Assembly: GCF_903815225.1 (NCBI RefSeq)
Contig: NZ_LR813084.1
Location: forward strand, 3,514,501 to 3,578,500
Reading direction: 5' to 3'
Length of the DNA: 64,000 bases
DNA from: Delftia tsuruhatensis
Lineage (GTDB): Bacteria; Pseudomonadota; Gammaproteobacteria; Burkholderiales; Burkholderiaceae_C
Positions 53,030 through 61,163 of the stretch are shown here, one piece after another; position 1 is the first letter of the stretch; each line of letters begins with the position of its first letter. A program made the position numbers and the translations under genes. The notes under the pieces are model-generated. The model searched no databases. It saw nothing but the letters and a program-made list of their open reading frames with translations, and was not told where the DNA came from.

Positions 53030-53530
53030 TCAATGCGGACAGACACACTGGTCATCGCCTTCGCATGCCGGGCCACCGCCATGTGAACGGCTGGGACGCG
53101 GCACGGCGCCGGTGCGCGGCAAAGGCCCTGTCCTGCCGTCGTCTGGCTGCTGCAGTCCCTGCAGGATCGAGCAGTCCGGCGATTGGTCGCCTGCGCAGGA
53201 GCCCGTCAACGTCTTCAGCGACGAGGCCATCTGCCGCATGTCGTCGATGCGCCGGTCCAGTGCGGCGATGTGGTGCTCGGCCATGCGCTTGACGTCGGCA
53301 CTGCGCCGCGATGGATCGGTCCACAGGTCCAGAAGGTCCTTGATCTCGTAGGCCGAAAAGCCGAAGTCGCGCGCGCGGCGGATGAAGTGCAGTCGCTGGA
53401 TGTCGGACCCGCCATAGACGCGGTAGCCCGATTCACTGCGATGCGCCGGGGGAATCAGCCCGATCTGTTCGTAGTAGCGAATCATCTTGGCCGAGATACG
53501 GGATGCCTTGGATGCTTCTCCGATGTTCAT
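53030..53530 (-). CDS. cueR: MerR-family Cu(I)-responsive regulator
   Basis: A 166-residue MerR protein: MNIGEASKASRISAKMIRYYEQIGLI (start of the winged HTH, quoted in part: SRISAKMIRYYEQIGL), then GYRVYGGSDIQRLHFI. The metal loop is CAGDQSPDC (CX7C), the CueR signature for Cu(I), Ag(I) or Au(I). The C-terminal tail after PDC is about 45 residues longer than in many CueR proteins. Its ATG follows AGGAGG. Its promoter has a near-perfect CueR dyad, so it likely controls itself, copZ and possibly the neighbouring efflux operon. Confidence 0.88.
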   Translation of the reverse strand: MNIGEASKASRISAKMIRYYEQIGLIPPAHRSESGYRVYGGSDIQRLHFIRRARDFGFSAYEIKDLLDLWTDPSRRSADVKRMAEHHIAALDRRIDDMRQMASSLKTLTGSCAGDQSPDCSILQGLQQPDDGRTGPLPRTGAVPRPSRSHGGGPACEGDDQCVCPH

Positions 53531-53597
53531 GGTCAACCTCCTGTTTCAAGGCGCTGTGGCATGGCCTGCCCCGCAGGGCCGGCTTCACAACATGCCA

Positions 53598-53628
53598 AGC
53601 GTGGTCCTTGACACCGAGTCAAGGTCAA
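53598..53628 (-). promoter_or_regulatory. CueR-type autoregulated promoter
   Basis: On the minus strand: TTGACC (53628-53623), 19-bp spacer, CACGCT (53603-53598). The spacer carries CCTTGACTCGGTGTCAAGG when counted from the -35 end, a dyad with perfect 7-bp arms (CCTTGAC/GTCAAGG). This is the strongest MerR-type operator in the window and lies 68 bp before the cueR start. Confidence 0.7.
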
Positions 53629-53662
53629 GTGCCCTCGTGGCCAGCGGTTCTTTTGGCAAAGC

Positions 53663-53693
53663 TTGACCTTGCCGCCGTTGTAACCCCCAGCCT
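53663..53693 (+). promoter_or_regulatory. Possible MerR-type promoter of the RND efflux operon
   Basis: TTGACC (53663-53668), exactly 19 bp, then CAGCCT (53688-53693), 67 bp before the efflux adaptor start. The spacing matches the cueR and copZ promoters, but the dyad in the spacer (CCTTGCCGCCGTTGTAACC) is weak (about 4 of 9 pairs). The element may be CueR-responsive or only a poor sigma-70 promoter. Confidence 0.35.
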
Positions 53694-53760
53694 TTGCGCA
53701 CGTCGATGCAGCGACGCACCGGATGTTCCGGTGCCCTGCAGCCGAGAAAGGGGCACTTCC

Positions 53761-54975
53761 ATGCGTGAAAAAATCAGAATCGCCGCGCTTGCCGGCGCCA
53801 TCGCTGGGGTAATGGGTATTGCCCTCGCCACCCGCGACGCCTCGGGCGACCAGCACCAGGCGGCCGCGCCGGCCGGGCCGCAGGTACCCGTGGCCGAAGT
53901 CATCACGCGCACGGTCACGCCATCGGCCGAGTTCACGGGCTTTCTTGCCGCGCCCAAGATGGTGGAGTTGCGCTCGCGCGTGGGCGGCACCGTGGAGGCC
54001 GTGAGCGTTCCCGAGGGCAGCCTGGTGCGCAAGGGCCAGCTGCTGTTCCAGATCGACCCGCGCCCTTTCCAGGTGGCGCTGGACAATGCAGCCGCGCAGC
54101 TGCGCCAGGCCCAGGTGCTGGCCAGCCAGGCCCAGGTCGATTTCGAACGCGCCGAGCGGTTGACGCCCACCGGGGCGGTTTCGCGCAAGACCTATGACGA
54201 TGCGGTGTCGGCGCGCAATGCGCGCCAGGCCCAGGTGCAGTCCGCCCAGGCCGCCGTGGCCGCGGCGCGGCTGGATTTGTCCTATGCGCGCGTGACGGCG
54301 CCGATCTCGGGCCGCGTGGACCGGGTGCTGGTGACCGAGGGCAACCTGGTCAGCGGCGGCACGGCGGGCGCGGCCACGCTGCTGACCACCATCGTCTCGG
54401 TCGACCCCATGTACGCCTATTTCGACATCGATGAGGCCACCTACCTGACGGCGGTGCGCCAGGCCCGTCCCGAGGCACGCGGCGACAAGGCGCCGCCGCG
54501 CGTGGCGCTGGGGCTGGTCACGGACGAGGGCTTTCCCCGTGAGGGCGTGCTCGACTTCGTGGGCAACCGGATGGACCGCACCACCGGCACCATCCGCGCG
54601 CGCGCCGTGGTGCCCAACCCCAAGGGCGAGCTGGCCCCGGGCCTGTTCGCGCGGGCCCGGCTGGCCACGGGTGGCGCGCGCGAGGCCATCCTCATCGACG
54701 ACCAGGCCGTGGGCACGGACCAGGGCAAGAACTATGTGCTGGTCGTGGCAGCGGACAACCAGGCCCAGTACCGCCCGGTGCGGCTGGGGCCGGTGGTGGA
54801 TGGCTTGCGCGTGATCGAAGAGGGCCTGAAAAGCGGCGAGAAGATCATCCTCAAGGGCTTGGTGCGTCCCGGCATGCAGGTCACGCCGCGCCCGACTCCC
54901 ATGCAGCAGCCGACGGCCACCGCTTCGGCGGCCGCCGCTTCGGCAGCCGCCGACCCCGTGGAGGCACGCAAATGA
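53761..54975 (+). CDS. RND efflux periplasmic adaptor subunit (MexE/AcrA type)
   Basis: A 404-residue membrane fusion protein. The N-terminal 25 residues are a signal-anchor (IAALAGAIAGVMGIALA). Lipoyl, alpha-hairpin and beta-barrel parts follow: VELRSRVGGTVEAVSVPEGSLVRKG (quoted in part: GGTVEAVSVPEGS), LDNAAAQLRQAQVLASQAQ (hairpin), APISGRVDRVLVTEGNLV, then LAPGLFARARL. It links the inner-membrane pump with the outer-membrane channel. First gene of a three-gene operon; its stop overlaps the pump start (ATGA). It lies divergent to cueR. Confidence 0.92.
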   Translation: MREKIRIAALAGAIAGVMGIALATRDASGDQHQAAAPAGPQVPVAEVITRTVTPSAEFTGFLAAPKMVELRSRVGGTVEAVSVPEGSLVRKGQLLFQIDPRPFQVALDNAAAQLRQAQVLASQAQVDFERAERLTPTGAVSRKTYDDAVSARNARQAQVQSAQAAVAAARLDLSYARVTAPISGRVDRVLVTEGNLVSGGTAGAATLLTTIVSVDPMYAYFDIDEATYLTAVRQARPEARGDKAPPRVALGLVTDEGFPREGVLDFVGNRMDRTTGTIRARAVVPNPKGELAPGLFARARLATGGAREAILIDDQAVGTDQGKNYVLVVAADNQAQYRPVRLGPVVDGLRVIEEGLKSGEKIILKGLVRPGMQVTPRPTPMQQPTATASAAAASAAADPVEARK

Positions 54976-57900
54976 ACTTCCCCCGCTTCTTCATCGCGCG
55001 GCCGATCTTCGCCATCGTGCTGTCGCTGCTGATGCTGCTGGCCGGCGCCATCGCCTTCTGGCAGTTGCCGCTGAGCGAGTACCCGGCGGTCACGCCGCCC
55101 ACGGTTCAGGTCACGGCCAGCTACCCGGGCGCCAATCCCGAGGTGATCGCCGACACCGTGGCCGCGCCGCTGGAGCAGGTCATCAACGGCGTGGAGAACA
55201 TGCTCTACATGAGCTCCCAGATGACCACCGACGGCCGGATGGCGATCAGCATCGCCTTCAAGCAGGGCACGGACCCGGACATGGCGCAGATCCAGGTGCA
55301 GAACCGCGTCTCGCGTGCCCTGCCCCGGCTGCCGCCGGAGGTACAGCGCATCGGCGTGGTCACGCAAAAGACCTCGCCCGACGTGCTGATGGTGGTGCAC
55401 CTGGTCTCGCCCGGCAAGCGCTACGACCCGCTGTACCTGTCCAACTTCGCCCTGCGCCAGGTGCGTGACGAGCTGGCGCGCCTGCCCGGCATCGGCGACG
55501 TGCAGGCCTGGGGGGCGGGCGAATACTCCATGCGCGTGTGGCTGGACCCGGCCAAGGTGGCCACGCGCGGCCTCAGCGCCAGCGACGTGGTCGCCGCCAT
55601 CCGTGAGCAGAACGTGCAGGTCGCGGCCGGCTCGGTGGGGCAGCAGCCCGATACCTCGTCGGCCTTCCAGGTGACGGTCAACACCCTGGGCCGCCTGGCC
55701 AGCGAGGCGCAGTTCGGCGACATCATCGTCCAGTCCGGCGCCGACGGCCAGGTCACGCGGCTGCGCGACGTGGCGCGCATCTCGCTGGGTGCCGATGCCT
55801 ATGCCCTGCGCAGCCTGCTCGACGGCGAGCCGGCGCTGGCCATGCAGATCATCCAGAGCCCGGGCGCCAACGCCATCGACGTCTCCAACGCGGTGCGCGC
55901 CAAGATGGAGGAGCTGCAAAAGAGCTTCCCGCAGGACATCGAGTACCGCATCGCCTACGACCCCACGGTCTTCGTGCGTGCCTCGCTGCAATCGGTGGCC
56001 ATCACGCTGCTGGAGGCCATCGTGCTGGTGGTCATCGTGGTGGTGCTGTTCCTGCAGACCTGGCGCGCCTCCATCATCCCGCTGGTGGCCGTGCCGGTGT
56101 CGTTGGTGGGCACCTTCGCGCTGATGCAGATCTTCGGCTTTTCGCTGAACACGCTGTCGCTGTTCGGGCTGGTGCTGTCGATCGGCATCGTCGTGGACGA
56201 TGCCATCGTGGTGGTCGAGAACGTGGAGCGCCACATCGCCCTGGGCGAATCGCCGCGCGACGCGGCGCGCAAGGCCATGGACGAGGTCACCGGCCCCATC
56301 CTGGCCATCACCTCGGTGCTGGCGGCGGTCTTCATCCCCTCGGCCTTCCTGTCGGGCCTGCAGGGCGAGTTCTACCGCCAGTTCGCGCTGACCATCGCCA
56401 TATCGACCATCCTGTCGGCCATCAACTCGCTGACGCTGTCACCCGCGCTGTCGGCCATTTTGCTCAAGCCCCACCACGGCGCGGCAAGGCCCGACGGGCT
56501 CACGCGCGCCATGGACGCCGTGTTCGGCGGCTTCTTCCGCGTGTTCAACCGCTTCTTCGACAGCGCCTCCAATGCCTACGTGGGCGCGGTGCGCCGCGCG
56601 GTGCGCGGCAGCGCCATCGTGCTGCTGCTGTATGCCGGCTTCGTGGCACTGACCTGGCTGGGCTTCAAGCAGGTGCCCGACGGCTTCGTGCCGGCCCAGG
56701 ACAAGTACTTCCTGGTCGGCATCGCCCAGTTGCCCACCGGCGCCTCGCTGGACCGCACCGAAGCCGTGGTCAAGCAGATGTCCGGGATCGCGCTGGCCGA
56801 GCCTGGCGTGGAAAGCGTGGTGGCCTTCCCGGGCCTGTCCATCAACGGCTTCGTGAACGTGCCCAACTCGGCCGTCCTGTTCGCCATGCTCAAACCCTTC
56901 GACGAGCGCAAGGACCCCTCGCTGTCGGCCAACGCCATCGCGGGCAGGCTGATGGGCAAGTTCAGCCAGATCCCCGACGGCTTCCTGGGCATGTTCCCGC
57001 CGCCGCCGGTGCCGGGCCTGGGCACCATGGGCGGTTTCAAGATGCAGATCGAGGACCGTGCGGGCCTGGGCCTGGAGGCCCTGGTGCAGGCCCAGGGCGC
57101 CCTCCTGGCCAAGGCCATGCAGACGCCCGAGCTGGCCGGCATGCTGGCCAGCTTCCAGACCAACGCGCCGCAGTTGCAGGTGGACGTGGACCGGGTCAAG
57201 GCCAAGTCGCTGGGCATCTCGCTGACCGACGTGTTCGAGACGCTGCAGATCAACCTGGGCTCGCTGTACGTCAACGACTTCAACCGCTTCGGCCGCACCT
57301 ACCGCGTCATGGCCCAGGCCGATGCCCCGTTCCGCATGCAGGCCGAGGACATCGGCCGCCTCAAGCTGCGCAACGCGGCCGGGGACATGATCCCGCTGAG
57401 CGCCTTCGTGCGCATCACGCGCAGCTCCGGTCCCGACCGGGTGATCCACTACAACGGCTTTCCCTCGGCCGACATCAGCGGCGGACCGGCTCCGGGCTAT
57501 TCCTCGGGCCAGGCCACCGATGCCATGGAGCGGATCGCGCGCGAAACCCTGCCCGAAGGCATGACCTTCGCGTGGACGGACCTGGTCTACCAGGAAAAGC
57601 AGGCCGGCAACTCGGCGCTGTACATCTTCCCGCTGGCCGTGCTGCTGGCCTTCCTGATCCTCGCCGCGCAGTACAACAGCTGGTCGCTGCCGTTTGCCGT
57701 GCTGCTGATCGCGCCCATGGCGCTGCTGTCGGCGATCGCCGGGGTGTGGCTGACCGGCGGCGACAACAACATCTTCACGCAGATCGGCTTCGTGGTGCTG
57801 GTGGGGCTGGCCGCCAAGAACGCCATCCTCATCGTGGAGTTCGCGCGGGCCAAGGAGGACGAAGGCGCCGATCCGCTGACTGCCGTGCTCGAGGCGGCGC

Positions 57901-58151
57901 GGCTGCGCCTGCGCCCCATCCTGATGACCTCGCTGGCCTTCATCGCCGGGGTCGTTCCCCTGGTGCTGGCCAGCGGCGCCGGCGCCGAAATGCGCCATGC
58001 CATGGGCATCGCCGTGTTCGCCGGCATGCTGGGTGTGACGCTGTTCGGCCTGGTGCTCACGCCCGTGTTCTATGTGTTGGTGAGGCGCTGGGCCACCCGC
58101 CGACAGCCCCCTGCGGCCGCGCAGCAGATCGGAGTACGCCATGCGGACTGA
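54972..58151 (+). CDS. RND multidrug efflux permease (HAE1, MexF/AcrB type)
   Basis: A 1059-residue inner-membrane proton antiporter. It starts MNFPRFFIARPIFAIVLSLL and has twelve helices and two large periplasmic loops. The proton-relay Asp pair is in SIGIVVDDAIVVVENVERH (helix 4) and the Lys of helix 10 in GLAAKNAILIVEFA. These features place it with hydrophobe/amphiphile pumps, not with CusA-type metal pumps, which have Met clusters. Substrates are probably antibiotics, solvents or biocides. ATGA overlap with the adaptor and 11-bp overlap with the outer-membrane gene indicate tight coupling. Confidence 0.94.
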   Translation: MNFPRFFIARPIFAIVLSLLMLLAGAIAFWQLPLSEYPAVTPPTVQVTASYPGANPEVIADTVAAPLEQVINGVENMLYMSSQMTTDGRMAISIAFKQGTDPDMAQIQVQNRVSRALPRLPPEVQRIGVVTQKTSPDVLMVVHLVSPGKRYDPLYLSNFALRQVRDELARLPGIGDVQAWGAGEYSMRVWLDPAKVATRGLSASDVVAAIREQNVQVAAGSVGQQPDTSSAFQVTVNTLGRLASEAQFGDIIVQSGADGQVTRLRDVARISLGADAYALRSLLDGEPALAMQIIQSPGANAIDVSNAVRAKMEELQKSFPQDIEYRIAYDPTVFVRASLQSVAITLLEAIVLVVIVVVLFLQTWRASIIPLVAVPVSLVGTFALMQIFGFSLNTLSLFGLVLSIGIVVDDAIVVVENVERHIALGESPRDAARKAMDEVTGPILAITSVLAAVFIPSAFLSGLQGEFYRQFALTIAISTILSAINSLTLSPALSAILLKPHHGAARPDGLTRAMDAVFGGFFRVFNRFFDSASNAYVGAVRRAVRGSAIVLLLYAGFVALTWLGFKQVPDGFVPAQDKYFLVGIAQLPTGASLDRTEAVVKQMSGIALAEPGVESVVAFPGLSINGFVNVPNSAVLFAMLKPFDERKDPSLSANAIAGRLMGKFSQIPDGFLGMFPPPPVPGLGTMGGFKMQIEDRAGLGLEALVQAQGALLAKAMQTPELAGMLASFQTNAPQLQVDVDRVKAKSLGISLTDVFETLQINLGSLYVNDFNRFGRTYRVMAQADAPFRMQAEDIGRLKLRNAAGDMIPLSAFVRITRSSGPDRVIHYNGFPSADISGGPAPGYSSGQATDAMERIARETLPEGMTFAWTDLVYQEKQAGNSALYIFPLAVLLAFLILAAQYNSWSLPFAVLLIAPMALLSAIAGVWLTGGDNNIFTQIGFVVLVGLAAKNAILIVEFARAKEDEGADPLTAVLEAARLRLRPILMTSLAFIAGVVPLVLASGAGAEMRHAMGIAVFAGMLGVTLFGLVLTPVFYVLVRRWATRRQPPAAAQQIGVRHAD

Positions 58152-59607
58152 ACGCCCCTTCCAGAAACTGTCGCTGCTGGCCCTGGCCGGACTGCTGGCA
58201 GGCTGCTCGCTGACTCCCCAGTACGAGCGCCCGCCAGCGCCCATCGACGCCAACTACCCCAGCGGCCCCGCCTATGGCGATGCCGGCACGGCCACGCAGG
58301 CCACGGCCGATATCGGCTGGCGCGACTTCCTGCGCGACCCGCTGCTGCAGGAGCTGGTGGCCCTGTCGCTGGCCAACAACCGCGACCTGCGCAAGGCCGC
58401 CCTCAACGTGGAGGCCGCGCAGGCGCAGTACCGCATACAGCGCGCCGACCTGCTGCCGCGCGTCGGCGTGGGCGCGGACAGCTCGGCCCAGCGCCTGCCG
58501 GCCGACCTCAGCCCCAGTGGGACGGCCGACATCCGCCGCAGCTACCAGGTGGCGGGCACCATCTCGTGGGAGCTGGACCTGTGGGGCCGCATCCGCAGCC
58601 TCGGCGAACAGGCGCTGGCCGCCTACCTGGCGCTGGACGAAACCCGCACCGCCGCACAGTTGAGCCTGGTCGCCGAAGTGGCCAACGCCTACCTGGCGCT
58701 GCGCGCCGACCAGGAACTGCTGGGCCTGACGCAGCAGACGCTGCAGGCCCAGCAGCGCTCCTTCGCGCTGACGGCCCAGCTGGTGGACGCCGGCAGCGCC
58801 AACCGCATCGACCTGCGGCGCGCCGAGATCGCCCTGCGCACCGCGCAGGCGAACCTGGCCCTGTACACGCGCCAGGCGGCACGCGACCGCAACGCCCTGG
58901 TGCTGCTGCTGGGCCAGCCGCTGACGCCCGACCTGGCCAGCCGGCTCGACGCCGCCCTGACCCTGCCGGACGACATCGTGCCCACCGACCTGCCGGCCGG
59001 CCTGCCCTCGGACCTGCTGGCGCGCCGCCCCGACCTGCGCGCCGCCGAACACCGGCTGCGCGGCGCCAACGCCAGCATCGGCGCCGCGCGGGCGGCGTTC
59101 TTCCCCACCATCGGGCTGACGGGCGCGGCCGGCACGGCCAGCGCCCGCCTGGGCGATCTGTTCGACGCAGGCTCGGGCACCTGGAGCTTCATGCCGCGCA
59201 TCAGCCTGCCCATCTTCCAGGGCGGCGCACTGCAGGCCCAACTGGACGTGGCCCGCGTGCGCCAGCGCATCGAGATCGCCAGCTACGAGCAGGCCATACA
59301 GGCCGCCTTCACGGAAGTGGCCGACGGCCTGGCCGGCAAGCGCACGCTGGACGAGCAGATGCAGGCGCAGCAACTGCTGGTGGACGCCAGCGAAAAGGCC
59401 GAGGCACTGGCCGCCCAGCGCTTTGCCGAAGGCATGGACGACAACCTCAGCCTGCTGGATGCGCAGCGAACGCGCTACGGATCGCAGCAGGCGCTGGTGC
59501 AGACGCGGCTGGCGCGCCTGGGCAACCTGATCGATCTGTACAAATCGCTGGGCGGCGGCTGGACGCAGCGTACGCAGGCAGCGAGCGCCCTGGCCGGCGC
59601 CCCCTGA
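58141..59607 (+). CDS. Outer-membrane efflux lipoprotein (OprM/NodT family)
   Basis: A 488-residue outer-membrane factor. The lipobox is LLAGCSLTPQYERP with acylated Cys near residue 22. Two repeats of the TolC-type fold follow (NRDLRKAALNVEAAQAQYRI; DLLARRPDLRAAEHRLRGANASIGAARAAFFP, quoted in part: RRPDLRAAEHRL). It forms the trimeric channel with the adaptor and pump encoded just upstream. Length and motifs are normal for the family. It is the last gene of the operon; the next gene is convergent, 19 bp away. Confidence 0.92.
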   Translation: MRTERPFQKLSLLALAGLLAGCSLTPQYERPPAPIDANYPSGPAYGDAGTATQATADIGWRDFLRDPLLQELVALSLANNRDLRKAALNVEAAQAQYRIQRADLLPRVGVGADSSAQRLPADLSPSGTADIRRSYQVAGTISWELDLWGRIRSLGEQALAAYLALDETRTAAQLSLVAEVANAYLALRADQELLGLTQQTLQAQQRSFALTAQLVDAGSANRIDLRRAEIALRTAQANLALYTRQAARDRNALVLLLGQPLTPDLASRLDAALTLPDDIVPTDLPAGLPSDLLARRPDLRAAEHRLRGANASIGAARAAFFPTIGLTGAAGTASARLGDLFDAGSGTWSFMPRISLPIFQGGALQAQLDVARVRQRIEIASYEQAIQAAFTEVADGLAGKRTLDEQMQAQQLLVDASEKAEALAAQRFAEGMDDNLSLLDAQRTRYGSQQALVQTRLARLGNLIDLYKSLGGGWTQRTQAASALAGAP

Positions 59608-59626
59608 GCGCGAGGACAGGCAGGCC

Positions 59627-60322
59627 TCACACCTCCAGCCACTCCTTGCGCACCTTCTGGTCCGCGCGCAGCCCGTCGGGCGTGCCGTCGAAGACGATGC
59701 GGCCATGGCCCATGACCAGGGCCCGGTCGGAGATGCTCATGGCGATGGTGAGCTTTTGCTCGATCAGCAGCACGGACACGCCGCGCTGCTTGATCTTTTG
59801 CAGGTACTCACCCACCAGCTCGACGATCTTGGGCGCCAAGCCCTCGGTGGGCTCGTCGATGATGATCAGGTCCGGATCGCCCATCAGCGTGCGGCACAGG
59901 GTCAGCATCTGCTGCTCGCCGCCCGACATCACGCCCGCCTCGGTGTGCTGGCGCTCCTTCAGGCGCGGGAACATGGCGTACATGTCGTCGAAGCCCCAGC
60001 GGCTGCCGCGCCCTTTTCCCTTCTGGCCCAGCAGCAGGTTCTGGTGCACGGTGAGGTTGGGGAACACGTCGCGGCTCTCGGGCACATAGCCCAGGCCCAG
60101 GTGGGCAATCTCGTAGGCCTTCTTTCCGGTCAGGCTCTGGCCCTTCCAGTCCAGCGCGCCTTCCCAGTGCACCAGGCCCATGATGGCCTTGGCCGTGGTC
60201 GAGCGGCCCGAGCCGTTGCGCCCCAGCAGCGCCACGATCTCGCCGGGCTGCACCGAAAAGTCCACGCCATGCAGCACATGGCTTTTGCCGTAGTAGGCAT
60301 GCAGGTTGTTGATGTTCAGCAT
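59627..60322 (-). CDS. livF: Branched-chain amino-acid-type ABC transporter ATP-binding protein LivF, Walker A Arg variant
   Basis: A 231-residue LivF-type ABC ATPase. The P-loop reads GRNGSGRST, so the nearly invariant Walker A Lys is Arg40. The signature MSGGEQQMLTLCRTL and Walker B LIIIDEPTEGLAP with its Glu are normal. LivF pairs with LivG; a conservative Lys to Arg change may cripple ATP hydrolysis at one site or be a lineage-specific tolerated variant. It is the last gene of the liv operon, 10 bp after livG. Confidence 0.9.
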   Translation of the reverse strand: MLNINNLHAYYGKSHVLHGVDFSVQPGEIVALLGRNGSGRSTTAKAIMGLVHWEGALDWKGQSLTGKKAYEIAHLGLGYVPESRDVFPNLTVHQNLLLGQKGKGRGSRWGFDDMYAMFPRLKERQHTEAGVMSGGEQQMLTLCRTLMGDPDLIIIDEPTEGLAPKIVELVGEYLQKIKQRGVSVLLIEQKLTIAMSISDRALVMGHGRIVFDGTPDGLRADQKVRKEWLEV

Positions 60323-60332
60323 CCGTGCTTCC

Positions 60333-61160
60333 TCAATGTGCGCCTGCCTGTTGATCGGCGACTGACGATCCGAGATACGCTTCCTGCACGCGCGGATTGG
60401 CGCGCACGGCCTCGGGCGTGTCGTAGGCGATGACCTCGCCATAAACCACGACGGCGATCTTGTCCGCCAGGCCGAAGACCACGCCCATGTCGTGCTCCAC
60501 GGTCAGCAGGGTCTTGCCTTCGGTGACCTTCTTGATGAGCTGGATGAAGTGGGCCGTCTCGCTGTTGCTCATGCCGGCCGTGGGTTCGTCCAGCAGGATG
60601 ACGCCGGCGCCACCGCCGATGGTGATGCCGATCTCCAGCGCACGCTGCTCGGCATAGGTCAGGTTCACGGCGAGCGTGTCGCGCTTCCTGTGCAGGCCGA
60701 TCATCTCCATCAGTTCCTCGGCGCGGGCGTTGGCGTCGCGCAGCTTGGAGAGGAAGCGCCAGCAGCTGTAGCGGTAGCCCAGGCTCCACAGCACGCCGCA
60801 GCGCAGGTTCTCGAAGACGCTGAGCTTGGGGAAGATGTTGGTGATCTGGAAACTGCGCGACAGGCCCATGCGATTGATTTCATAAGGCTTTTTTCCGTCG
60901 ATGCGCTGGCCGTTGAGCAGCACCTGGCCGCTCGTGGGCTCGAAGCGCCCGCTGATCAGGTTGAACAGCGTGCTCTTGCCCGCGCCGTTGGGACCGATGA
61001 TGGCCACGCGCTCGCCGGGCTTCACGGCCAGCTGGGCGCCGCGGATGATCTCGGCCTTGCCGAAGCGCTTGTACAGGTCGCGCAGTTCCAGCGCGTAGCC
61101 GGTCTCGCCCGCAGCGGCCACGGCGGCCTTTCCTGGTTGTTCCATCGCAATGCTCGACAT
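60333..61160 (-). CDS. livG: Branched-chain amino-acid-type ABC transporter ATP-binding protein LivG
   Basis: A 275-residue LivG-type ATPase with Walker A GPNGAGKST, the LivG-style signature NLTYAEQRALEIG in place of LSGGQ, Walker B VILLDEPTAGMS and the switch His in VEHDMGVVF. The first 25 residues are a variable extension. It hydrolyses ATP with LivF to drive LivHM. It begins 3 bp after the livM stop, so translation is coupled. Confidence 0.92.
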   Translation of the reverse strand: MSSIAMEQPGKAAVAAAGETGYALELRDLYKRFGKAEIIRGAQLAVKPGERVAIIGPNGAGKSTLFNLISGRFEPTSGQVLLNGQRIDGKKPYEINRMGLSRSFQITNIFPKLSVFENLRCGVLWSLGYRYSCWRFLSKLRDANARAEELMEMIGLHRKRDTLAVNLTYAEQRALEIGITIGGGAGVILLDEPTAGMSNSETAHFIQLIKKVTEGKTLLTVEHDMGVVFGLADKIAVVVYGEVIAYDTPEAVRANPRVQEAYLGSSVADQQAGAH

Positions 61161-61163
61161 GTC

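Noticed and set aside
53030-53150. Frameshift in the cueR C-terminal tail
   Set aside because: The tail is longer than usual, but the frame runs to a clear stop with no better alternative in other frames, so I left it as a variant.
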